Below are positions 24,644 through 32,728 of a stretch of DNA of 54,981 bases, in pieces (positions within the stretch are counted from its first letter, which is position 1; each line of letters opens with the position of its first letter). The notes under the pieces are model-generated. The model was not told the origin of the DNA. It worked only from the letters and a program-made list of their open reading frames with translations, and did no database searches. The translations under genes and the position numbers were made by a program. The stretch lies in the NCBI GenBank assembly GCA_902607585.1, contig CACLKP010000003.1, positions 1-54,981 of the forward strand, in the 5' to 3' direction. The DNA comes from an uncultured Pelagibacteraceae bacterium (GTDB lineage: Bacteria > Pseudomonadota > Alphaproteobacteria > Pelagibacterales > Pelagibacteraceae).

Positions 24644-24973
24644 TTACAGTTTATCAATTTTTCTCCCATAAAAAAAACTACTTTTTTTATTTAATTTTAA
24701 AGTCTCAATCTCATTTTTAAGAATCTCCATTTCTTTAATCGCCTTTTTATAATAATAATTTCTCTGAATTTTATCAAAAAATTTTAATATGTTTATTGGA
24801 AGGAAATAAAAAAAAATTATCATATAAAAAACTGGTTTTTCCCTAAATAGTTCAACTTCAACTCTTTTTCCAATTTCTATACAGTTTCTATATGTTTCTG
24901 CATTTCTTGCCCAATCTCTTAGATATGCTAATCTTTTATTCAAATAATCTTTATAGTAATATTTTTCTAGCAT
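24644..24973 (-). CDS. Small uncharacterised protein with one hydrophobic segment
   Basis: A 109-residue protein not recognised by family. A hydrophobic segment ('FYMIIFFYFLPINILKFF', about residues 50-67) could cross or dip into the membrane. It is flanked by a tyrosine/arginine-rich N-terminal helix and a charged C-terminal helix ('KAIKEMEILKNEIETLKL') with heptad-like spacing suited to a coiled coil. The gene sits six bases after the exonuclease stop, so it is almost certainly co-translated. A small membrane-associated partner next to nucleases recalls effector-sensor pairs in defence loci, but nothing in the sequence proves that. Confidence 0.65.
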   Translation of the reverse strand: MLEKYYYKDYLNKRLAYLRDWARNAETYRNCIEIGKRVEVELFREKPVFYMIIFFYFLPINILKFFDKIQRNYYYKKAIKEMEILKNEIETLKLNKKSSFFYGRKIDKL

Positions 24974-24979
24974 CTTTTT

Positions 24980-26413
24980 TTACGAGGCTTTTTCATAAAT
25001 TTTTCTTTGTTGATGTAAGTACTCATCTATTGCGTTTATATATTCAAGCTTTTCTTTGGAAATATTTTTTTCATTTCGCATATCATCACAAAGTTTTTCA
25101 CTCATTGGGATAGTTTGAAATCTATTCTCATCTACAGATAATATTTTTTTTGCAATATCTTCATGAATTGCTTTATATTCTTTTTTTAACAGTGCATCAG
25201 GTTGATTTTGGTAAATTAATCTTTTACCCAAATAATGAAATCTTTCATCATCAAATTGATCAACTATTTTATTTCTTTCAACCCAATCTGATGTTGTATG
25301 AAATGCTTCCATTTTCTTTTGGTCTTCTGGTTTTGCAAACCCACCTGCATAAAGTTGATTTTCAACTAAATTTTTTTCAGGTTTGTCAGCTGATTTTTCC
25401 TTTTTTTCCATCGCTAATTCACCTAAAATTTCACCCACATTTTTTCCGAATTCTTTGTGGGAGTGAATTAAGTTTGCCCGTTCTTTAATTTTTTCCCAAC
25501 CTAAAGCTTTATAATCCTCTCTTTCCATTCCGTAAGCATAATGAAGACAAACACTATTTTTATTTGATGGGAAAGGTCTACAGAATTTTCCAGGTTTTTT
25601 CAGAATTTCTTTTAGTGCATTTCTCGATAGATTTATTAAAGGCTTTGGATCATTCTCAAGCGCAAAAACTATTGGCCATTTATATTCACTATGAGTAGCA
25701 AATGCAGTGCAAATTGTAGGTCGCGATCTTCCATACCAATAAAAAACTGCAGTAAAGATTTTATTTTCTTCCAATGTTTTATTGGTTAATTCCTTGGTAG
25801 TTGTTTTTAAAATGGAATTATATATAGGATTTGCATTTTTTTGCATTTTTTTTAAAATCTCCCAAACCACCTTGCAGTCCCCTATACTTGTATGGAGCGA
25901 ATTTTTGTCTAAATTACTAATATTGCTCTCGGCTAGATCAGTAAGCTTGAAAGAAAAATTTCCTTTTTCATTTTTTTTAGCCTCAAAACTGTTCTGGTAA
26001 AACATCTTGCTTGCTCTCGCAAAAGGTAAAAAGTCAGCAGCCATGTTTTGATTTGTTTTTAAAACATAGACTGGAAGTAAAGAACGGTAATTTTCCTTTT
26101 CAATAAAAGGGAAGTCAAATGAGTGTCCATTCCAAGTTCCCCATACACAAGGAGACCATTTTTTTACTATTGCATGAAAATTGTACATCATTTCTAGGTG
26201 TGAGCTGTTCGCTTTCTGCATTTGATGAAATCCCTTATTCACCCACATGCTGTATGGATCTGGAATATGACCTGGTTTGTTACGACAGAAAAAATTAAAC
26301 TCATCTAATTTTTCAAGTTCTGGTGAAAGTAAAATTCCTCCAATCGAAAATATCACTCCTGTACTTGTAGATGAATTTATACTTTCAGTATCTATTAAAG
26401 CTATGTTTTGCAT
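24980..26413 (-). CDS. Exonuclease I-like DEDDh 3'-5' exonuclease
   Basis: 477 residues. The N-terminal DnaQ-fold nuclease shows D8-x-E10 ('LIDTES'), D100 ('WNGHSFDFPF') and H174 with D179 ('LHTSIGDC'), a complete DEDDh set. The large C-terminal half ends in a segment resembling the exonuclease I helical domain ('FDDERFHYLGKRLIYQNQP'), so I place it with SbcB-type enzymes that degrade single-stranded DNA 3' to 5'. RNase T/oligoribonuclease types are much shorter. It lies 22 bases after the DUF2130 gene in a minus-strand operon. The combination may serve repair, recombination control or defence. Confidence 0.78.
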   Translation of the reverse strand: MQNIALIDTESINSSTSTGVIFSIGGILLSPELEKLDEFNFFCRNKPGHIPDPYSMWVNKGFHQMQKANSSHLEMMYNFHAIVKKWSPCVWGTWNGHSFDFPFIEKENYRSLLPVYVLKTNQNMAADFLPFARASKMFYQNSFEAKKNEKGNFSFKLTDLAESNISNLDKNSLHTSIGDCKVVWEILKKMQKNANPIYNSILKTTTKELTNKTLEENKIFTAVFYWYGRSRPTICTAFATHSEYKWPIVFALENDPKPLINLSRNALKEILKKPGKFCRPFPSNKNSVCLHYAYGMEREDYKALGWEKIKERANLIHSHKEFGKNVGEILGELAMEKKEKSADKPEKNLVENQLYAGGFAKPEDQKKMEAFHTTSDWVERNKIVDQFDDERFHYLGKRLIYQNQPDALLKKEYKAIHEDIAKKILSVDENRFQTIPMSEKLCDDMRNEKNISKEKLEYINAIDEYLHQQRKIYEKAS

Positions 26414-26435
26414 TTATTAAATAATCCTTTAACTG

Positions 26436-27386
26436 TTAATCTTTGAATTCAAGCAAATTTTGTGAAAAGGCCCCCTCTACAGACGAAAATTGTTCTATCA
26501 TTTTTATAAAATATTCACGTTTTTTTTCTATATTTTTTTCTCTTTTTTTGACTGATTTTTTTTGATCAGCAATGTCATCTTCTAATTGAGCTTTTTCTTC
26601 TTTCATAGATTTTACTAAATTGTTAAAATTTATAGTAAATTTGTCACTAGTGAAAATTTCCCACAATTTTTGTTGATTCTTATCTTTGTTTTTAGAAATA
26701 TTTTTTGCTCTTGAAGCTGTTATTGCGATTAGTCTAATTAATTCAGAAACAATGTCCAAAGTCTTATTAAATTTACAAATTATTATTTTATTTTTTTCCC
26801 TAAATTCCATTTCACCTTTAAAATTTTTTGGAACATTTTCTGTAGCAATTATTCCTAAACCTATATTTTCTATTTCCATGTCTTTTAATAGTTTTGAAAT
26901 AAATGTCGAAGAAAAATTTTCAGTTCTTTTACTTTCCCATAAAACTTTTCCGTAAGACTTCCCATTTTCTATAATCTCATGAATGCAATCAGCCCCTTTC
27001 TTTCCTTTTGCAATAGAGGTAATTTTGTCTAAGGGAAATCTATTTTTAAGGTAATTTTCTAAAACTATCTCTTGCACCTCTCCGTCCAGTTCTGGAGAGC
27101 CTTGATTGATTGGCTTGGTAAGTTTTTTAACATGTTCTTCTACTTTAATACTTCTATCTTCCATTCTTTTTGTTTTTTCCCGTTCTGTTGCAATTTCTCT
27201 AGCATGATCAAATTTTACTTCGTTCATGGCTTCTTCTTTCAATTGTTTTTTTAATTCAGGACTGATTTTTGGAGGAGCGAGGTTTTGAGCTCTCTTCTTA
27301 GCCTCTGTTTCAATAACCCCGCTCAAATCTACTTCATGCTCAAATACATTCTTACATCTCTTGCATGTTACTTTTACTTTTACCAT
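26436..27386 (-). CDS. DUF2130 protein, predicted PD-(D/E)XK nuclease
   Basis: 316 residues. It opens with a zinc-knuckle-like 'CKRCKNVFEHEV' (only two cysteines visible), then a charged helical arm, and from about residue 110 the conserved DUF2130 core: 'GEVQEIVLENYLKNRF', 'KGKKGADCIHEI' and 'VLWESKRTENFSS'. The D ... E-x-K pattern is that of restriction-endonuclease-fold nucleases. A charged C-terminal coiled coil follows. The ORF track extends upstream, but the ATG at 27386 comes one base after the stop of the 134-residue gene and begins the fold. Function of the family is not established; the nuclease call follows from the motif. Confidence 0.78.
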   Translation of the reverse strand: MVKVKVTCKRCKNVFEHEVDLSGVIETEAKKRAQNLAPPKISPELKKQLKEEAMNEVKFDHAREIATEREKTKRMEDRSIKVEEHVKKLTKPINQGSPELDGEVQEIVLENYLKNRFPLDKITSIAKGKKGADCIHEIIENGKSYGKVLWESKRTENFSSTFISKLLKDMEIENIGLGIIATENVPKNFKGEMEFREKNKIIICKFNKTLDIVSELIRLIAITASRAKNISKNKDKNQQKLWEIFTSDKFTINFNNLVKSMKEEKAQLEDDIADQKKSVKKREKNIEKKREYFIKMIEQFSSVEGAFSQNLLEFKD

Positions 27387-27387
27387 T

Positions 27388-27792
27388 TTAATGAACGGTG
27401 TCCGTCTCCTTCTTTTTTTCAAGCCCAAGCTCAGGAAATTCCTCAACTATCATATCGGCATGATTTTTATTTATTTCCTTTGTTGTTGTGCTGTCAGCAA
27501 TTTTAAATTCGGGATAACTGCAGCCAAAAACAGTAGCTTGCTTGATATGAAAAAGTATAAAATAATAAAAAAAACCAGGAGACATTCGAAGCTGTTTTAA
27601 ATATTCAGCTGTCTCTTTTGCAAGATCTCTAGCGTACTGGTTGACTTTATCTTTTTCTAGTTCTTCGAAATCTACAGGATTAGCTGTTCTGCTAACTACC
27701 TGTAATTCTCTTGTTAATTTAAGAGGAACAACATTGCTTTTATTATGTTTTTTTATTCCTTTTTTTACTTTCTTACTCTTTACTTCAGACAT
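27388..27792 (-). CDS. Uncharacterised 134-residue protein, first gene of nuclease operon
   Basis: Not recognised. The first 20 residues are lysine-rich and probably disordered ('SKKVKKGIKKHNKSN'); a helical middle section ('KVNQYARDLAKETAEYLKQL') is followed by an aromatic patch ('PGFFYYFILFHIKQA'), too short and interrupted for a clear transmembrane helix. No cysteine pair or catalytic motif stands out. It is the promoter-proximal gene, with a leader of roughly 95 bases below a good sigma-70-type promoter. In operons of this type the first small gene is sometimes a sensor or regulator, which cannot be tested here. Confidence 0.65.
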   Translation of the reverse strand: MSEVKSKKVKKGIKKHNKSNVVPLKLTRELQVVSRTANPVDFEELEKDKVNQYARDLAKETAEYLKQLRMSPGFFYYFILFHIKQATVFGCSYPEFKIADSTTTKEINKNHADMIVEEFPELGLEKKKETDTVH

Positions 27793-27895
27793 ACGTATCC
27801 TTTCTGAAGTAATATATTTTGGAATGATGTGGAAAATTAAAGTTTGAACCTATTTTCGAAGCATCTAATACAAATATATTAACTTCTATTAAATC

Positions 27896-27925
27896 AACAT
27901 AGCATAAAATATATATGTTTGTCAA
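27896..27925 (-). promoter_or_regulatory. Sigma-70-type promoter of the two-nuclease operon
   Basis: Minus-strand TTGACA (27925-27920, perfect -35), an 18-base spacer, and TATGTT (27901-27896, four of six). It lies in a 140-base intergenic stretch that is otherwise featureless, about 100 bases upstream of the first gene. This is one of the best promoter matches in the window. Confidence 0.65.
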
Positions 27926-27932
27926 GAAAAAA

Positions 27933-29087
27933 TTAATTATCTTTTTTTTGATTTCTCATTCGTTCCAGCATACTTATAATTTCGTCTATAATTTTTTCCT
28001 GAAAAGAAAAAATTTCATTAAAATAAAATTCATACGTTGTATGTTTTTCTGGGTTTAATTTTAACTCGCATACAATTTTTCCACTTTTTAAAGAATTATT
28101 CTTTACATAAATTAAAATCAAAAATTCATCTGAATCTTCAAGATCCATCCATTTGATAAAAACTTCACCAGTTTCCATGGAATGATCTATAATTTTAAGA
28201 GGACTCATGTTTTTGCCTAAATGGTCGCGGTTTATTATAAATGCTGCCGTTCTTAAACTTCTTGTGTATGGAAGCATAACATTTTCCCTTTTGGTTTTTT
28301 CAAAAATTAGTTCTTTTTCAACTTCAAGCAACTTTGCTTTATCTTCATCGCCTGTCAGCTGAGCTCCAAGTTCGGATAACCTGTTTCTCATTTTTTCAAC
28401 TTTCAAATTATTGTAGCGTTCTTTGATCGCTTGAATTTTTTCTACAATAGGTTGATAGTCTTCTTTTAGATTTTGTAAGGCATATTTTTCAAGTTGTTGC
28501 TGTTCTCGCTGTGATCTCAATTCATATTTCTCGAGGATCTTTTCTAAACGTAAATTCATTAACATTTTTTTGTGTTGTTCTGCTTTTTCTTTTCTTGCCT
28601 CTCTTTCAGCTTGACGTAAATATAATTGCAACTCTACTTTGGTCTCTTTAGCAAATTGAATCTGATCTTTTATTTGCTGTTCTTTTTGTTCTTTAATGAT
28701 TCTAGCCCTTTCTTTTTTTTCCCTTTCTTTTTCCCTTATTCTCTCATTTTCCGCTTGTATTTTTTTTTGTATTTGAGCTGATTTGTATGAATCATATGCT
28801 TTAAACAAAGGATAAAGAGCAGCATTTATTAATTTGCTGGTTAACTGACCCAGGCTTTTTCTAATACTAAAATCTTTTCTTTTTTTGATTTTTATTTTAG
28901 GTATTCTAATTTTGGGCAATTTTATTGCTTTAAGTCTGTCTAGGGGTTGCTTTTTTTTCTTGGTTTTCTTGGTTTTTTTGGCTCTTTTTTTACTAATTCT
29001 TCTCTTAAAAATATTTCTTCTAACTTTTTTCCTAGATCTAAGTTTTTTTGTTTTTTTTTTTAATTTTTTCTTGGATTTTTTTTTCAT
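27933..29087 (-). CDS. Lysine-rich coiled-coil protein of unknown function
   Basis: 384 residues, three parts. Residues 1-75 are almost half Lys/Arg ('KKKSKKKLKKKTKKLRSRKK'), then 'PKIRIPKIKIKK' repeats; this resembles histone H1-like tails and is surely disordered and nucleic-acid or surface binding. Residues 110-265 are a long charged coiled coil rich in Glu, Gln, Arg and Lys. Residues about 275-384 form a globular domain ('AAFIINRDHLGKNMSPLKIIDH'). The track start is a TTG; I use the ATG at 29087. No family recognised. It runs in the same direction as cfa upstream and stops before the nuclease operon promoter. Confidence 0.7.
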   Translation of the reverse strand: MKKKSKKKLKKKTKKLRSRKKVRRNIFKRRISKKRAKKTKKTKKKKQPLDRLKAIKLPKIRIPKIKIKKRKDFSIRKSLGQLTSKLINAALYPLFKAYDSYKSAQIQKKIQAENERIREKEREKKERARIIKEQKEQQIKDQIQFAKETKVELQLYLRQAEREARKEKAEQHKKMLMNLRLEKILEKYELRSQREQQQLEKYALQNLKEDYQPIVEKIQAIKERYNNLKVEKMRNRLSELGAQLTGDEDKAKLLEVEKELIFEKTKRENVMLPYTRSLRTAAFIINRDHLGKNMSPLKIIDHSMETGEVFIKWMDLEDSDEFLILIYVKNNSLKSGKIVCELKLNPEKHTTYEFYFNEIFSFQEKIIDEIISMLERMRNQKKDN

Positions 29088-29118
29088 GAAATATTTTAGT
29101 GTCAATCATACCAAAATA

Positions 29119-30345
29119 TTAATGGTAAGAAAAATTAATAGCAGGAAGAGCGTCTTTTTGTTTAGCAATTAAGAGTTGTACCACATTTTGATCTGAATAA
29201 CTTTCAAAAGAGGATTTTGAACCAGCTAAATACACTTCATAGCATCTATAAAGATTAAGACCGAATTTTCTAACAATTTTGTTTTTATTTTTTCTTAAAT
29301 TCGTAAGCCACGCAGAAAGAGTTGGCACATATCCGTTATTACCACGAATAATTTGCATATTAATTAACTCTAAGGCGGTTTCTTCTATTGGTTTTATAAA
29401 GCTTTTTAAATCAGGTATTTCGCCTCCCGTGAAAATTTTAGCCTGGATATACTTATTTTTTGCTCTTTTTTCGAGTGGAATTGAAGAAAATATGGAATGA
29501 ATACAAGCTCTGCCTGTTTTATCAGCAAGTATTGAATAAAGTTTTTGAAAAAATCGAAGTCCATTTTTTTTCATCTGGAAATGCTCCGCAGCACCGATAC
29601 TGTAGACGGCATCAAATTTTTCTTTCAAATTTCTCCAATCCATAAGTTCAAACCTTACTTGATTGTGAAGATTTAATTCTTTTGCTTTTTTTCTTGAATA
29701 CTCCAATTGATTCTTTGAAAGAGTAATTCCTAGACACTCTGCTTTTGTTAATTTTGCCGCCCTTAGAATGGCATGTCCCCAACCACTTCCGATTTCTAAA
29801 ATTCTGTCATTTTCTTTAATTTTTAATTTGTCTAAAATTAATTTTATTTTTCTCTCTTGAGCTGTTTGTAAATCGTCTCCAGGCAAAAAATATCCACAGG
29901 AATAAACTAGATTCTCATCTAAAAACTGCTCATATAGAAAATTTCCTTCTTTGTGACTGTCAACATCATAATGCTTTTGTATCTGAGCTTTAGCCTTATT
30001 CAATGTCGCCGCATTTTTAATGTTGCACCACAAAGTATTTATTTTCTCAAAATAGTTAGAGATGCCTCCAAGGTAACTGCTTTTACCATGATTAAGAAAA
30101 AATAAGTCCATGACATTTGAAATATCGCCATTTCTTATTTCAATTTTTCCCTCTTCGTAACCTAAAGGAAAAAACCATTGTGGGTGATATATTAGACGAT
30201 AGTGTAATTTTTTATCTAAAAGTTTAATAGTTAAAGGTTTTTCTCTTGATTGAATTTTTCCAACGTTATAACTAATTCCATTAGCATCTTCTAAAATAAA
30301 ACCACCAGTTTTAAATACTTTATTAAGAAATTTAACAAGAAGCAT
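29119..30345 (-). CDS. Cyclopropane-fatty-acyl-phospholipid synthase family methyltransferase
   Basis: 408 residues. The SAM-binding site 'RILEIGSGWGHAILRAAKL' and 'CLGITLSKNQLEYSRKKA' are characteristic of CFA synthases, as is the following 'FDAVYSIGAAEHFQMKKNGLRFF' region. The N-terminal 130 residues form the family's lipid-contacting domain. It would add a methylene to unsaturated phospholipid acyl chains, although related enzymes introduce methyl branches. Its ATG directly follows the TAA of the DapA-like gene. Sequence around the bicarbonate site is hard to verify by eye, so the exact product is left open. Confidence 0.82.
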   Translation of the reverse strand: MLLVKFLNKVFKTGGFILEDANGISYNVGKIQSREKPLTIKLLDKKLHYRLIYHPQWFFPLGYEEGKIEIRNGDISNVMDLFFLNHGKSSYLGGISNYFEKINTLWCNIKNAATLNKAKAQIQKHYDVDSHKEGNFLYEQFLDENLVYSCGYFLPGDDLQTAQERKIKLILDKLKIKENDRILEIGSGWGHAILRAAKLTKAECLGITLSKNQLEYSRKKAKELNLHNQVRFELMDWRNLKEKFDAVYSIGAAEHFQMKKNGLRFFQKLYSILADKTGRACIHSIFSSIPLEKRAKNKYIQAKIFTGGEIPDLKSFIKPIEETALELINMQIIRGNNGYVPTLSAWLTNLRKNKNKIVRKFGLNLYRCYEVYLAGSKSSFESYSDQNVVQLLIAKQKDALPAINFSYH

Positions 30346-31218
30346 TTAAGCCGCCTTTCTTTCTGGATAAAATCCTATTTTTTTAAGTTTGTTTAATAAA
30401 TTTTTTTGTTTTTCCTTACTTAGTGGAGTTAAAGGAGGTAGCATCCTTTCATATCTACTATCACTTAATGATAAAAAATAATGGACAGCAGCAACTAGAT
30501 CACCTGTCTCGTCAAAAGCTTTTCTAATAGCAAACATTTTTATAAAGTCTTTCTGGTATTTTTTTTCAAAAACCTTTCGTACTAGACCAGGGCAACATTG
30601 CGTGGTCGCGCTAATTACTCCAGATCCACCTAACTCTAAATTTTTAAGCAAATTAATCTCGCTTCCTACTAACATGCTAAATTTATCTATCTTTAAATTT
30701 TGCCAGCACGTATTAGATGAATCCTTCATGCCAACAAAAACCTCCACTCCAAATTCGGATATTAAATTCTTGACGATGTCCTGCGAAAAAGCATAACCCG
30801 CACCAAGCTTAGAAAAATTATAAAGTACAATTTTACAGCGAACTGCTTTTTGAATATTCGAAAAAAAATTATAAACACCCAGATCCTCTGGATGATAGTA
30901 TGCCGGATTCATAACTAGGAACGCTCCGTCATAACCTTGATCTAATGAATAGCGAATCAAATTTACAGTATTGCCAAGTGAGTTACACGCTGTTCCTATC
31001 AATAACGAATTAAATTTATGTTTCAAAATTTCTTTAATTAGTTTTTTTTTATCTGGAATTGATATCAGTTGACCTTGGGAAGTTGATCCCAGTACAGCTG
31101 GGGATACGCCAAGATTATCTACCTTTAGTGCATGTTGTATTGTTGCTCCAACATCAAGAGATAAGTCAGCATTAAGCATGCTAACTGAAGCTGAGAATGC
31201 TGTGTTTAAGTTTGTCAT
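30346..31218 (-). CDS. DapA-family aldolase/lyase of unknown substrate
   Basis: Class I aldolase of the dihydrodipicolinate synthase / N-acetylneuraminate lyase superfamily. The Schiff-base lysine is K165 ('VGMKDSSN') and the catalytic tyrosine Y133 ('VLYNFS'). The phosphate/carboxylate loop normally 'GTTGE' reads 'GSTSQG', so this is unlikely to be the lysine-pathway DapA; a 2-keto-acid or sugar-acid aldolase is more likely. 290 residues. Overlap-free but abutting cfa downstream. Divergent from the GT9 gene with 47 bases between the starts. Confidence 0.78.
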   Translation of the reverse strand: MTNLNTAFSASVSMLNADLSLDVGATIQHALKVDNLGVSPAVLGSTSQGQLISIPDKKKLIKEILKHKFNSLLIGTACNSLGNTVNLIRYSLDQGYDGAFLVMNPAYYHPEDLGVYNFFSNIQKAVRCKIVLYNFSKLGAGYAFSQDIVKNLISEFGVEVFVGMKDSSNTCWQNLKIDKFSMLVGSEINLLKNLELGGSGVISATTQCCPGLVRKVFEKKYQKDFIKMFAIRKAFDETGDLVAAVHYFLSLSDSRYERMLPPLTPLSKEKQKNLLNKLKKIGFYPERKAA

Positions 31219-31265
31219 TTTTTAAACCAATTTATTAATTATATAAATTATATTAAATAGAGAAA

Positions 31266-32213
31266 ATGAATCGAGAAAAAAATAACTCTTGTGTGGCGCT
31301 AATTAAGCAACCTGGCATCGGGGATCTCCAGATACTTTTATCAAATATTCATCATATTTCTAAGGAAATTGGTAAACCATTAACAGTTGTAGCTCAAAAA
31401 ACTACTGGGGCAAAAGCTGTTTTTAAGCATGACCCGCACGTAGATGGTGAGGTTATAGATTTAGGAAAAAAAGATTTTTTTGATATTATAAATAAAATTA
31501 AATCTAGAAAATTTGATCAATGCTATATTTATTCTGACTCGATTAGATTGTACTTAATAGCTAAACTTTCAGGTATTAAAAAAATTTATCACTATCCATT
31601 TTTTTCAAAAAAGGGAAAAAATTTTTATAAGACGGCACAAGAATTTACTGAAGGAATATTGCAAAAGAAAATAAATTCTGCCTCAAAAATTTACTGGGAC
31701 AAAGAATCGATTGAAAAAGCTAAAAAAGATTATGACATTAAAGCTGACATAAAATCGATAATTTGCGGCGTCGCCGCTAGCGGCCCAACCAAAATTTATC
31801 CGGTAGAAAATTACATAAAACTATTTCAAGAAATTAACTCTAGATTTCCATCTAAGTTTTTTTTATTTGGTGGTAAAAAAGATGAGGTTGTAATTGAAAA
31901 AATTATGTCCTCAGTTCCAAATTGTGTCTCGCTTTCCAAATTAGATTTAGAAAAAATTATTCCTATTATTGCAGCTTGTAGATTTTATATTGGGAATGAT
32001 ACTGGACCCTTACATATATCAGCAAATCTTAATCTTAAATGCTTAGGCATTTTCGTAGACAGTCCACCGTTGGCGTACTCAAAATGGAATGCCAACATAA
32101 GAGAAATTCTTCCTGCTGGAGAAAATCTCGAAAGCACTGTGCACAACACTCGCGGAAAAGATTCTGTTTCTTTTTCCGAACTGCTAGAAAAATCCATAGA
32201 ACTAATTAGCTAA
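31266..32213 (+). CDS. Glycosyltransferase family 9 (heptosyltransferase-like)
   Basis: GT-B fold transferase related to ADP-heptose:LPS heptosyltransferases. The C-terminal donor site 'FYIGNDTGPLHISANLNLKCLGIF' is the family signature. The N-terminus begins 'VALIKQPGIGDLQILLSNI', equivalent to the 'GDxIxxxPxl' motif of WaaC/WaaF. 315 residues. Probably modifies lipopolysaccharide or another surface glycan; the acceptor cannot be read from sequence. Its stop overlaps the convergent J-domain gene by eight bases. Confidence 0.83.
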   Translation: MNREKNNSCVALIKQPGIGDLQILLSNIHHISKEIGKPLTVVAQKTTGAKAVFKHDPHVDGEVIDLGKKDFFDIINKIKSRKFDQCYIYSDSIRLYLIAKLSGIKKIYHYPFFSKKGKNFYKTAQEFTEGILQKKINSASKIYWDKESIEKAKKDYDIKADIKSIICGVAASGPTKIYPVENYIKLFQEINSRFPSKFFLFGGKKDEVVIEKIMSSVPNCVSLSKLDLEKIIPIIAACRFYIGNDTGPLHISANLNLKCLGIFVDSPPLAYSKWNANIREILPAGENLESTVHNTRGKDSVSFSELLEKSIELIS

Positions 32214-32712
32214 AATCAGTTTTTAAAATTAAATCTTTTGCAGAGTTAACTAACTTTGATAAATATTCCGAGTTTGGATTTCCAACATCAGGGTGGATCA
32301 TTTTTTGCAAGGAATTTGCACTTTTGATAACTACTTCTTTTTTACAGCCCTTGTTTATTCCAAGAATTTTATAGGCTTCATCAATTGACAAATCGCTTGT
32401 GGGTCTGGTTTGATTATTTTGATTAAAAGAATATCTGCCCGTGTTTCTAAGTTGATTGAGTAGTCTGAACAATAATAGTATTTGCCAAGCACCAAGTCCT
32501 TTAATTTTCAATGCGGAAATTGCTAAAAAAAATAATGGTAAACTCAACAAAAATTTATTTCCAATGGCAAAAATGATCGCTATTAATAAAGATAAAATAA
32601 CGATTAAATTTCGAACACTTTTTGCAATTTTCTTTGTTTTTTGTCTTGCAAACCAGGATAATAATAAAAATACTGCGATAAAAAAAATGATAGATAAAAA
32701 AATTATATTCAT
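32206..32712 (-). CDS. Membrane-anchored J-domain protein (TIM14-like topology)
   Basis: 168 residues. Two hydrophobic segments at the N-terminus (about 2-20 and 35-65) are followed by a linker and a C-terminal J-domain with the obligatory HPD ('MIHPDVGNPNSEYL'). A J-domain placed at the C-terminal end behind a membrane anchor is the arrangement of mitochondrial Tim14/Pam18 and its alphaproteobacterial relatives. It would stimulate DnaK at the membrane. I use the ATG at 32712 since the track extension overlaps the divergent peptidase; just 16 bases separate the two starts. Confidence 0.82.
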   Translation of the reverse strand: MNIIFLSIIFFIAVFLLLSWFARQKTKKIAKSVRNLIVILSLLIAIIFAIGNKFLLSLPLFFLAISALKIKGLGAWQILLLFRLLNQLRNTGRYSFNQNNQTRPTSDLSIDEAYKILGINKGCKKEVVIKSANSLQKMIHPDVGNPNSEYLSKLVNSAKDLILKTDFS

Positions 32713-32728
32713 GTAAAAAACTATTCTA

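Noticed and set aside
24057-29087. The 24-29 kb block as an integrated phage or plasmid
   Set aside because: No integrase, capsid, replication or attachment-site repeat is visible; composition does not stand out from the neighbourhood.
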